From positions 1-54,752 of the forward strand of contig JAPLJS010000077.1 of assembly GCA_026388545.1 (NCBI GenBank): 54,752 nucleotides of DNA, written 5' to 3'. The stretch comes from Deltaproteobacteria bacterium. Lineage in GTDB: Bacteria; Desulfobacterota; Syntrophia; Syntrophales; UBA2185. Of the stretch, positions 29,123-36,354 are shown in pieces. Both the position numbers and the translations under genes were made by a program. Under the pieces are notes generated by a model. The model saw only the letters and a program-made list of their open reading frames with translations. It made no database searches and was not told the DNA's origin. Numbering within the stretch: position 1 is the first letter of the stretch; the number at the start of each line of letters is the position of its first letter.

Positions 29123-29821
29123 TCAAATAGCATCAAGGAACGAGGAAAAGATTTGTTCCGCCAAAGGCCGAAGGGTTGAACACGAGGTCGGTGTTTTTTC
29201 GACGATCGCCTGGGGGGCCTCCCCGGCGCCACGTATATAGGAAACAGATTCTTCGCCTTGAACCCAAGTCTCGATCATCTCAGGGGTGACTTCCAGATGG
29301 AATTGCAGTCCCCAGGTTAAAGGGCCCCAGCGAAAGGCCTGGTGAACACAATTATGTGATTTGGCCAAGTGTACGGCGCCTGGGGGAAGATCAAAGGTGT
29401 CGCCATGCCAGTGAAGAACATCGAATGTCTGTGGGGCTTCCGAAAGGAGCCTGTCTGTGCGTGCTTCCGGAAGGAGTTCAATTGGGCGCCATCCAACCTC
29501 CCGAACACTGTTTGGGTAGACGCGGGAACCGAGGGCTTTTGCTATTAACTGGGCGCCCAGACAAATACCCAATACAGGCCGTCCAGCCAGCGTTGCTTGT
29601 TTGATAAGTTTCACTTCAGTATCCAGAAATGAATAGAGGTGCGTTTCATTAACATTCATCGGCCCGCCCATAACAATGAGGGCTTCGATCTCATGTGTGA
29701 AAGGGGGAATCTGGCATCCTGCGTATAAGTGATGTTCTGCTACGTCCATGCCTCTTTTATCGAGGCAGGTTTTGATAAGTCCCAGGGTTTCTGTCGGAGC
29801 ATGATAAAGAGCGTGAATCAT
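29123..29821 (-). CDS. Class I glutamine amidotransferase-like protein
   Basis: 232 residues from ATG 29821, with AGGAG upstream. An earlier start would add 10. The GATase core has VMGGPMNVNE, the nucleophile Cys in GICLGAQLIAKALG, and LQFHLEVTPEMIETW with the His and Glu of the triad. Proteins of this type are annotated as GMP synthase-like; they lack a synthetase domain, and their acceptor is unknown. It lies after glnK, but a terminator separates them. Its presence beside carA-guaA and PII suggests a glutamine-related function, which is inference. Confidence 0.8.
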   Translation of the reverse strand: MIHALYHAPTETLGLIKTCLDKRGMDVAEHHLYAGCQIPPFTHEIEALIVMGGPMNVNETHLYSFLDTEVKLIKQATLAGRPVLGICLGAQLIAKALGSRVYPNSVREVGWRPIELLPEARTDRLLSEAPQTFDVLHWHGDTFDLPPGAVHLAKSHNCVHQAFRWGPLTWGLQFHLEVTPEMIETWVQGEESVSYIRGAGEAPQAIVEKTPTSCSTLRPLAEQIFSSFLDAI

Positions 29822-29872
29822 GCTGGTTTTGTCTCCTGATACGTTCAACAAGATATTATTAGGATAGAGAAA

Positions 29873-29894
29873 GACGGCTTTTATTAAAGCCGTC
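29873..29894 (-). terminator. Intrinsic terminator of amtB-glnK
   Basis: Exact arms GACGGCTTT (29873-29881) and AAAGCCGTC (29886-29894) with a four-base loop. The minus-strand transcript continues with TTTCTCTAT after the stem. It follows the glnK stop by a few bases. Confidence 0.75.
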
Positions 29895-29901
29895 CTCGTC
29901 T

Positions 29902-30297
29902 TTAAACGCCCATAGCCTTGCCCCGGCCTTTTTTTTCATCAATATCGCCGGGATACATCACTGCATCCTGTCCCCGTTCACGGGTGCGGATGCGAATTAC
30001 CTCATCCACGGGATAGACAAAAATAAGTCCATCACCGGGTTCGCCCGTATAGGCGGCTTTGAGAATGGCTTGAATCGTTTCTTCCAGGTTGTGTTCGCTT
30101 AAAATAATGTTAACCTGTATCTTGGGCAGCATGTCTACCATGTAGGTGCCGGCACGGCCTGACAGCTTAATGCCGCCCTGGCGGCCATGTCCCCGGATTT
30201 CAAATATATTTAACCCCACAATGCCAATTTCAATCAGGGCATCCTTTACATCGTTGACCTTATCTTCACGAATTATGGCTTCAATCTTTTTCAGCAT
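29902..30297 (-). CDS. PII nitrogen-regulatory protein (GlnB/GlnK family), unusual T-loop
   Basis: 131 residues from ATG 30297 (GGAG upstream). It is a recognisable PII protein: MLKKIEAIIREDKVNDVKDAL, the GEPGDGLIFVYPVDEVIRIRT C-terminal signature, and a MYPGDIDEKKGRGKAMGV tail. The family's usual length is 112. The T-loop reads GHGRQGGIKLSGRAGTYMVD; where enteric PII has the uridylylation Tyr-51 (LYRG), this protein has Ser-Gly. Control by uridylylation is therefore unlikely, while 2-oxoglutarate/ATP sensing and AmtB binding may persist. It follows amtB by 37 bases. Confidence 0.88.
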   Translation of the reverse strand: MLKKIEAIIREDKVNDVKDALIEIGIVGLNIFEIRGHGRQGGIKLSGRAGTYMVDMLPKIQVNIILSEHNLEETIQAILKAAYTGEPGDGLIFVYPVDEVIRIRTRERGQDAVMYPGDIDEKKGRGKAMGV

Positions 30298-30334
30298 GGT
30301 AAAATCTCCAAAGTATAAAATAAGCTTTTCATAT

Positions 30335-31561
30335 TTATGAGTAGGACCTCTCCCCATGAGAGCTGATATCCAGGCCGACCTCCTCTTCTATGGGCGTTAC
30401 ACGCAGTCCTATACTCCAGTCAAGCAGCTTGGCTACCACAAAGGTGACCCCAAAACTAAAGACTATGGTTACCGCCACGGCCAGGAGCTGGATGCCGAGC
30501 TGCTTGGGATTACCAAAAAACAGGCCATTGGCGCCGTCACTGTTGACCGCTACTGTGGCGAAAAGACCGGTGGCTATCGTGCCCCAGGAACTCGCGATAC
30601 CGTGACATGCCCACACATCCAGGGACTCATCCAGTTTGCGTCTGTCCCGAAAACGCATGGTATAATAAGACAGCGGCGCGGCTACTGCCCCGATAACCAT
30701 AGCCGCCAAAGGTGTTACAAAACCCGAAGCCGGGGTTACTGCCGCCAGACCTACTACCATCCCTGTGGCGATTCCCAAAGGGCTGGGCCGGCCATCCAGC
30801 CAGGAGAGCATCATCCAGACAAGACCGGCTGTTGCTGCAGAGGTGTTGGTGGTCAGGAGGGCATTCACCGCCACACCGTTCGCGGCCAGGGCGCTACCGG
30901 CGTTAAAGCCGAACCAGCCTACCCACAACAAACCTGCCCCCAGGACCGTAAGCGTGATATTGTGTGGTTCCATAGGGGCCTTGCCGAACCCCTTACGCGG
31001 CCCGATAACCAGCGCAAAGGCCAGTGCCGAAAAACCGGCCGCAATATGCACTACCGTTCCCCCGGCAAAATCCAGGACACCCATTTGTTTCAGCCAGCCG
31101 CCCTGTCCCCAGACCCAGTGGCACAAGGGATCATATACCAGAGTAGCCCAGATCAAACTGAACAGTAGAAAACTCTTGAAATTTACCCTTTCCACAAAGG
31201 CTCCGGTGATCAACGCCGGTGTGATGACCGCGAACATCATCTGAAAGGCGGCAAAAAGGCTATGGGGAATGGTCTTGCTGTAGTCGTCGTTGGGCAGAGC
31301 GCCTACGCCGTTAAATCCCGCGAAGTTCAGGCCGCCGATGAATCCACCAATGTCAGTACCGAAGGCAAGGGAATAACCGTACAGCAGCCACTGCACCCCT
31401 ATGAGAGCCATGAAGATATAACTCAAGGTTAACGTGGAAAGAACGTTTTTCCGGCGTACCATACCGCCATAAAAAAGCGCCAGGGCTGGTGTCATTAAAA
31501 GTACCAGAGCACAACTCACCAGTATCCAGGCTGTGTCGCCTGAGTTGATTTGACTAACCAT
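30335..31561 (-). CDS. amtB: Ammonium transporter
   Basis: 408 residues, eleven transmembrane segments. Family motifs: LMTPALALFYGGMVRRKNVL, DFAGGTVVHIAAGFSALA and WVGWFGFNAGSA, including the twin-His pore residues in VHIAAG and the later VWACHG. It imports ammonium/ammonia and is usually paired with a PII protein that plugs it. Here the order is amtB then PII. A strong sigma-54-like promoter lies upstream at 31619-31633, matching nitrogen control of this pair in other Proteobacteria. Confidence 0.95.
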   Translation of the reverse strand: MVSQINSGDTAWILVSCALVLLMTPALALFYGGMVRRKNVLSTLTLSYIFMALIGVQWLLYGYSLAFGTDIGGFIGGLNFAGFNGVGALPNDDYSKTIPHSLFAAFQMMFAVITPALITGAFVERVNFKSFLLFSLIWATLVYDPLCHWVWGQGGWLKQMGVLDFAGGTVVHIAAGFSALAFALVIGPRKGFGKAPMEPHNITLTVLGAGLLWVGWFGFNAGSALAANGVAVNALLTTNTSAATAGLVWMMLSWLDGRPSPLGIATGMVVGLAAVTPASGFVTPLAAMVIGAVAAPLSYYTMRFRDRRKLDESLDVWACHGIASSWGTIATGLFATVAVNSDGANGLFFGNPKQLGIQLLAVAVTIVFSFGVTFVVAKLLDWSIGLRVTPIEEEVGLDISSHGERSYS

Positions 31562-31618
31562 GATCGCACCATCCTTATTAAATTAAAGATTAGAGAGAAG
31601 TATCTGTAGTAATCTTTA

Positions 31619-31633
31619 GCAATTATCTTGCCA
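31619..31633 (-). promoter_or_regulatory. Sigma-54 promoter of amtB-glnK
   Basis: On the minus strand the sequence TGGCAAGATAATTGC (31633 to 31619) matches the sigma-54 consensus TGGCAC-N5-TTGC with the -24 GG and -12 GC in register; one consensus base (C to A) is changed. It lies about 58 bases before the amtB start. No NtrC-type binding sites were identified with confidence. Confidence 0.75.
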
Positions 31634-31949
31634 AGACATATTTGTGTATATATACGAATACTTATGAAATGTTCGTTTTCACGTAAAATACATAATTGTT
31701 TTTTCTCAAAGGAATATTACATAATTGTTACGATTAAAAAAAATGAACAACCCCGCCTTTAAGAAACCAGGCAATCCTCAACGAATCCCTCCTTTAATAC
31801 TGGTTTTATACTCGTATTTTCCCTATAATAATCTGGCACTAAATTGCCTAAAGAATCAATAGCTTAGTACCGATAATGAATGCAATATAGATGAAAGGCT
31901 TGCTTAACCAGCCGTAAGATGAACGAAGAGAGAGGGAGGTAAATAAGCA
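31634..31949. other. Intergenic region
   Basis: 316 AT-rich bases between the amtB sigma-54 promoter and the chemoreceptor gene. No gene is visible. An AGGGAGG sequence before 31950 is the ribosome binding site of the chemoreceptor. Activator sites for the amtB promoter would be expected here, but none is clear. Confidence 0.4.
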
Positions 31950-33524
31950 ATGTTAGGCACAATGAAACTGTCAACAAAAATATTTCTCCTCGGCACTGTG
32001 ATTATTCTCTGCTTCGCGTTATCATTCATTGCAGTGAGCTTCAGGTTCAAAAGAAACATGCTGGATTATGGGTGTCTTAATGTGAAAAATGTGGTGGAGG
32101 TAGCCTATACGGTAATGTCTGAATACGATGCAATGGCGAAAAGAGGAGATATTCCACTGGACAAAGCACAGCAGGAGGCGATGCTCAGGATCAAGAGTCT
32201 GCGCTATGGTAATGGCGAGTATTTCTGGATTAACGATCTTGGACCAAAAATGATCATGCATCCTTTTAAACCTGAACTTGATGGAAAGGATATATCGGGC
32301 ATGAAAGATCCAAACGGAAAAAATCTTTTTGTCGAGATGGTCAATGTGTGTAAAAACAAGCAGGAAGGTTTCGTAGAGTATGTTTGGCCGAAACCAGGAA
32401 TGACCGAGCCGGTTCCCAAGGTATCGTATGTAAAACTTTTTGAACCATGGGGGTGGATTATCGGCTCCGGTCTCTATTTCGACGACATACAAAAAGACCT
32501 TATACCGATATACTATACTATTTTTGGCGTCATCTGTGTCATTTCCCTGGGTGGATTGTGTTTTTCGTACTTTATTGCCCGATCCGTATCAAAGCCGATC
32601 AACCGCATCATCGCAGGCATCTCTGACGGCGCCGAACAGGTAACCTCAACCTCAGCTCAGCTATCCTCTTCAAGTCAGCAATTAGCACAAGGGTCCTCTG
32701 AACAGGCGGCATCCCTGGAGGAGACCTCGTCATCCATAGAGGAACTCGCTTCCATGACAAAGCAGAATGCCGACCACGCCCGGCAGGCGAAAGCTATGAT
32801 GGGAGAAGTACAGCGCATCGTTGAGAATGTAAATGTAAACATGCTTACTATGGCTGAGGCGATTGCTGATGTAACAAAATCCAGTAAAGAAACCGGCAAG
32901 ATCATCAAGACGATTGATGAGATCGCCTTTCAAACGAATCTCCTGGCACTCAATGCGGCCGTAGAAGCGGCACGTGCCGGGGAAGCCGGCGCCGGGTTTG
33001 CCGTCGTGGCCAACGAGGTCAGAAACCTTGCCATGAGGGCGGCGGAGGCGGCAAAGAACACGAGCGATCTGATTGAGAACACCATAAAGGGCATAATCCA
33101 CGGAAATGAACTGACTCAATTGACCCGGGATGCCTTCAAAGAGAATGTTGAGATTGCCGCGAAGATTGGAATACTCATCGATGAAATTGCCGCTGCTTCA
33201 CAGGAGCAGTCTCAGGGCATTGAACTGATCAACAAGTCTGTCGCTGAAATGGATCAAATCACCCAGCAGACGGCTGCCCATTCCGAGGAATCCGCCAGTG
33301 CATCGGAAGAGATGAATGCCCAGGCAGAGCAGTTGAAACATTTTGTCCGTGATCTATCAGCGCTGGTTGTAGGCCCCGGAAATGGTGTTGTAGCTGAAAG
33401 GCGGTCTGAATCCTTGAGCAAAAAACTCACCGGTGTGCTTCATATAAACAAGAAGGCTCTCCCTCTTCCGGCAAAAGGGACCATTGCAAAAGTGTCGTTA
33501 GACCGCAAAACGAAATTTTTATAA
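31950..33524 (+). CDS. Methyl-accepting chemotaxis protein with single Cache domain
   Basis: 524 residues. One N-terminal transmembrane helix (residues 8-30) precedes a periplasmic sCache_2 domain (YGNGEYFWINDLG, MIMHPFKPELDGKD, EPWGWIIGSGLYFDDI). A second helix (about 190-213) is followed by a short HAMP-like segment, then a long cytoplasmic signalling coiled coil. The hairpin tip is DEIAFQTNLLALNAAVEAARAGEAG with GFAVVANEVRNLA, the CheA/CheW contact. The ligand is probably a small organic acid, as for other sCache_2 proteins. It is a lone chemoreceptor; no che genes are nearby. Confidence 0.92.
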   Translation: MLGTMKLSTKIFLLGTVIILCFALSFIAVSFRFKRNMLDYGCLNVKNVVEVAYTVMSEYDAMAKRGDIPLDKAQQEAMLRIKSLRYGNGEYFWINDLGPKMIMHPFKPELDGKDISGMKDPNGKNLFVEMVNVCKNKQEGFVEYVWPKPGMTEPVPKVSYVKLFEPWGWIIGSGLYFDDIQKDLIPIYYTIFGVICVISLGGLCFSYFIARSVSKPINRIIAGISDGAEQVTSTSAQLSSSSQQLAQGSSEQAASLEETSSSIEELASMTKQNADHARQAKAMMGEVQRIVENVNVNMLTMAEAIADVTKSSKETGKIIKTIDEIAFQTNLLALNAAVEAARAGEAGAGFAVVANEVRNLAMRAAEAAKNTSDLIENTIKGIIHGNELTQLTRDAFKENVEIAAKIGILIDEIAAASQEQSQGIELINKSVAEMDQITQQTAAHSEESASASEEMNAQAEQLKHFVRDLSALVVGPGNGVVAERRSESLSKKLTGVLHINKKALPLPAKGTIAKVSLDRKTKFL

Positions 33525-33570
33525 CGTCTTTTTAACCCCGAAGTGTACTATCCAACACTTCTTTTCCTCG

Positions 33571-33600
33571 AAGCAGGACCTGTTTGGTCCTGCTTTTTTT
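33571..33600 (+). terminator. Intrinsic terminator after the chemoreceptor
   Basis: Stem AAGCAGGACC / GGTCCTGCTT with loop TGTTT followed by a run of T to position 33600: a classical Rho-independent terminator, 47 bases after the chemoreceptor stop. It also separates the housekeeping region from the cassette array. Confidence 0.9.
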
Positions 33601-33625
33601 AATCAAGGGTAAGGTAATTGGTAAT

Positions 33626-33701
33626 TGCCAACGCGAGGAACGAGTGTCCGGTGGATTGATTCTTTCGGTCTTTTTTAGCGGATTCTCAATAGAAGTTAAA
33701 G
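33626..33701 (-). repeat. Degenerate attC candidate
   Basis: A possible last site of the array: GCCAAC at 33627-33632 and GTTAAAG at 33695-33701, the latter overlapping the MazF stop. An inner GTCCGGTGGATTG resembles one arm of the other attC sites. The second arm is unclear, so this is weak. Confidence 0.3.
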
Positions 33702-34007
33702 GTTTAAGGCGAAACTTATTGCGTTACGAATTTCGCCCAGCTTTTCTTTAGATAAGGTAGTGATTAATGATCCCATTCTTGATTTTGAAACCGTCTGTAT
33801 GTGGTCACAATTAATAGCACAATCATTATGCATACCATCCTCTTGGGATAAAAGCACTTCGCTTGGTATGTCTCTTATTGTTGAAGTTACCGGTGCGACT
33901 GTAACTTCATCCAAATATTCCAGAATAGAATTTCTTGTTAGAATAACCACAGGACGTTTCTTATCAGGACTTTTGAACTTGTACCATCTTACATCACCTC
34001 GCTTCAT
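33696..34007 (-). CDS. MazF/PemK-type toxin
   Basis: 103 residues. MKRGDVRWYKFKSPDKKRPVVILTR is the typical PemK/MazF start, followed by VAPVTSTIRDIPSEVLL and CDHIQTVSKSRMG. MazF toxins are mRNA interferases. Its ATG overlaps the antitoxin stop (TAATG at 34005-34009). As an integron cassette cargo, toxin-antitoxin pairs are common and stabilise arrays. Confidence 0.88.
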   Translation of the reverse strand: MKRGDVRWYKFKSPDKKRPVVILTRNSILEYLDEVTVAPVTSTIRDIPSEVLLSQEDGMHNDCAINCDHIQTVSKSRMGSLITTLSKEKLGEIRNAISFALNL

Positions 34008-34237
34008 TAATCACCCCACTCCTGTTCCGATTCCCAAATGCTAAATTCCGTTTTGTCAACAGGGTAAAGCTCGTATCCCCTTTTATGCTTTTTTTCGAGC
34101 ATGGTGATATTTTCCTGCCTGATAGCATCCTTCAATGCTTTTCGGGTAAAAGCAGAGCGAGTTGTCTTTAGTTTTTTAACAACACTATCAACGGCTGCCA
34201 CCAAGTCGTCATCTAAGGTCATTTGAATAGTTCTCAT
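34007..34237 (-). CDS. Ribbon-helix-helix antitoxin (MazE-like)
   Basis: 76 residues. MRTIQMTLDDDLVAAVDSVV followed by TTRSAFTRKALKDAI fits a ribbon-helix-helix DNA-binding fold (CopG/MazE type). The C-terminal acidic tail should wrap the toxin. GGGAG precedes the ATG. Toxin and antitoxin overlap by one base and form one cassette. Confidence 0.82.
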   Translation of the reverse strand: MRTIQMTLDDDLVAAVDSVVKKLKTTRSAFTRKALKDAIRQENITMLEKKHKRGYELYPVDKTEFSIWESEQEWGD

Positions 34238-34313
34238 AAAATGCTCCCAATCATGTTGGTATTTATAGCTATAATAACCAACATTACCGTGTAAGTCAAA
34301 ATAATTATTATTG

Positions 34314-34379
34314 CGCTAACGCCTGCATAACCGGGAGTGGCCCGATAGGGACACGATCCGGTTCATGCGGTTGTTAGAT
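34314..34379 (-). repeat. attC site A
   Basis: Ends CGCTAAC (34314-34320) and GTTAGAT (34373-34379). Inner arms GCATAACCGG and CCGGTTCATGC pair except for one extra C. The stop codon of the 34374 gene lies inside the right end, as expected for a cassette. Confidence 0.75.
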
Positions 34380-35078
34380 TTGCAGTATGCTATTCCCCGA
34401 TAGGCTATCCAGAACGACCACCTTATCCCAGAAAGTAATCGGTCCAATCATTGATTTCACTTCATCCTTGTCGGTTTGTTTAAACCCGTGAGCAATATGA
34501 TCTACCAAAACAAGCCACCATGAAGGATACCTGTCTCGGTACTCTTTGACCTTCTGGATCTTCTCTTCCACACAGTGTTTGAAATTCTTTGTAAACTCCG
34601 ACAAAACAAATCCGCCACTTTCCCTGTCTGTTCCACCAGCAAATCGGAAAACCTTGCCTTCTACTGCTTGGCTCGAAAAGACATGAAAGTAAATATTCTC
34701 TGTCACCTTTAGATCGCATGGAAGTTGAAGAGGTCTCTTTAGAAAGGCGGACAGCGATTTGGCGATTGCCTTCTTATTGACAGCACTCTTTCCGATCGGT
34801 CGACGAAATCTTACGGAAACCCAGTAGCTATGTCCGTCATACAACGAGTCGAATTCGCTTAGCGCTGACGGCAAGAGGCCGAACAAAGGCACTCTGGCTT
34901 CTTCCAGCCCACGCACTTCACCGTTTCTGAAAGAATGCTGATTCAGTCGTCTGACTTCAATCGCAATTGTTCCGTTCAACGAGAAGTCGGGAGGGATATT
35001 GCCATTTGGCTCAAAAACCACGTCTCCAAGGCCTAATGATTTCAGATATGCTTCTGCGATGCGTTCTTCTCTTTTCAT
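34374..35078 (-). CDS. Cassette protein with PD-(D/E)xK-like motif, function unknown
   Basis: 234 residues, no signal peptide. I do not recognise the family. Residues about 27-45 read NIPPDFSLNGTIAIEVRRL: PD followed after about ten residues by E-x-R, which fits the core of the restriction-endonuclease-like nuclease fold. Further basic and aromatic patches could bind nucleic acid. The gene occupies its own cassette. A nuclease or an accessory defence protein is plausible, but this is inference from one motif. Confidence 0.5.
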   Translation of the reverse strand: MKREERIAEAYLKSLGLGDVVFEPNGNIPPDFSLNGTIAIEVRRLNQHSFRNGEVRGLEEARVPLFGLLPSALSEFDSLYDGHSYWVSVRFRRPIGKSAVNKKAIAKSLSAFLKRPLQLPCDLKVTENIYFHVFSSQAVEGKVFRFAGGTDRESGGFVLSEFTKNFKHCVEEKIQKVKEYRDRYPSWWLVLVDHIAHGFKQTDKDEVKSMIGPITFWDKVVVLDSLSGNSILQI

Positions 35079-35095
35079 CGTTCTTCTTTCGAGAA

Positions 35096-35153
35096 ATCTA
35101 ACGACGCAAATCAGTCGCGAGTTTACGAGTCGGCTGGATTTGCCTGGTTATGC
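35096..35153 (-). repeat. attC site B
   Basis: Ends ATCTAAC (35096-35102) and GTTATGC (35147-35153). The lower end reads GTTAGAT on the minus strand, a full GTTRRRY. Inner arms CAAATCAGTCG and CGGCTGGATTTG pair with one mismatch and one extra G. The lspA stop lies within it at 35123-35125. Confidence 0.8.
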
Positions 35154-35623
35154 GGTTTCTTTACATAGAATGCTGCAAACATTAAAACACCTGCCATAAT
35201 AGCCAAATCTGCTACATTGAAAATACCAGTCCGGATCGTGCCTATACCGATATTCATGAAATCAATAACCGATCCTTTATTTATAATTCGATCAATCAAA
35301 TTGCCCAAGCCACCACCAATTATTAGCGCGCTAGATAATACCGCTAAGGAATTGAGTTTTTTGCTGAGAATTACAAAAAGCAAAAATCCAAATAAAAATA
35401 TGGATACCATAACGACCAACATTGCATAACGCAGTTTTTCCGGCATGCCTGCCCCCAAACTTAGAAAAGCTCCTGTATTTTCAGTGTAACTCAGCCTAAA
35501 AATATCTCCCATATAGCTCAGCGTTTGCTGACCTTCCAAGAAATGTTTGGCTGTGTATTTTGTGCTCTGATCACAACCAACACAAACGAATAAAAGCAAA
35601 AATATCATTGTTAATCTTTTCAT
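35123..35623 (-). CDS. lspA: Lipoprotein signal peptidase, cassette-borne
   Basis: 166 residues from ATG 35623 (AAGGA six bases before). Four transmembrane helices. LspA signatures are present: CDQSTKY near the N-terminus, YTENTGAFLS, GGGLGNLIDRIINKGSVIDFMNI with the first catalytic Asp, and FNVADLAIM with the second. It cleaves prolipoproteins after lipidation and is the target of globomycin. It shares its cassette with the exported protein at 35651-36181 (27-base gap). A second chromosomal lspA is expected elsewhere, since this copy sits in mobile context. Confidence 0.9.
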   Translation of the reverse strand: MKRLTMIFLLLFVCVGCDQSTKYTAKHFLEGQQTLSYMGDIFRLSYTENTGAFLSLGAGMPEKLRYAMLVVMVSIFLFGFLLFVILSKKLNSLAVLSSALIIGGGLGNLIDRIINKGSVIDFMNIGIGTIRTGIFNVADLAIMAGVLMFAAFYVKKPHNQANPADS

Positions 35624-35650
35624 ATTCAATCCTTTCTCCGCAGGGCAGGG

Positions 35651-36181
35651 CTATAATTTATCCACATCATCCTTCATTAAGGATCGGTCTTCATATTTAA
35701 TTATCAAAGCACACCCCATCCCCCGTGTGCATGTGTAGTTTAACCCTACCTTAGTAGATGGCAACACCCATGCTGTTGTTTTATCGTACCCTGTCCAAGA
35801 TGGTTTTGACTCGTCTTTTTGTGCCGCTTGCCCATATTTTGTTGTTAGTAATTGCTCAAACTGTCCAAAATGAGAGGCTATTGAACCTTCATGGACTAAG
35901 ACCACGCGCCTCAACCTATCATCGCTGCCCATTTCAAACCTAACCAAAAAATCAATTCCACCAACTGAATATTTTGGTATTCTTAAACTTGCGTACTGGT
36001 CGAGGGGGTTTTCTTTATCTTTTAATACTAACCCGTCAAATACCGAAACAATTTCCGTTTCTGTCATTCCCCACTTAGCCTTATTCCAGCCCTTAATATC
36101 TTTTGCCGTTTGAGCATACACCGGAACAGAAAACATGATCGAAATAACAAAAATAAAGATTATTGCCGCTACTTTTTTCAT
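35651..36181 (-). CDS. Cassette-borne exported protein of unknown function
   Basis: 176 residues with a signal peptide (hydrophobic VAAIIFIFVISIMFSVPVYA, cleavage AQ). The mature part contains KGWNKAKWGMTETEI, a pattern seen in many small periplasmic proteins, and the CTRGMGC pair. No enzyme motif is visible. ATG 36181 follows AAGGAG. It is the first gene of a two-gene cassette with lspA. I do not recognise it. Confidence 0.6.
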   Translation of the reverse strand: MKKVAAIIFIFVISIMFSVPVYAQTAKDIKGWNKAKWGMTETEIVSVFDGLVLKDKENPLDQYASLRIPKYSVGGIDFLVRFEMGSDDRLRRVVLVHEGSIASHFGQFEQLLTTKYGQAAQKDESKPSWTGYDKTTAWVLPSTKVGLNYTCTRGMGCALIIKYEDRSLMKDDVDKL

Positions 36182-36286
36182 TTAAGTCTCCTTATTTTGA
36201 TTGCCGTAATGATGTCATAATCCCATTGTCGAAATAGACATAATCACTACCGTATTCACGCATTACCCATTGCTCATGCTCTCTAT

Positions 36287-36342
36287 CGCCAACGACGTAA
36301 TCAGCCGGAGCGTTAGCGATCGGCTGGATTATTTGGTTGGGC
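36287..36342 (-). repeat. attC site C
   Basis: Ends CGCCAAC (36287-36293) and GTTGGGC (36336-36342), the latter a perfect GTTRRRY. Arms TAATCAGCCG and CGGCTGGATTA pair with one extra G around GAGCGTTAGCGAT. The gene stop at 36355 lies 12 bases away. Confidence 0.82.
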
Positions 36343-36354
36343 AATAATTATCAC

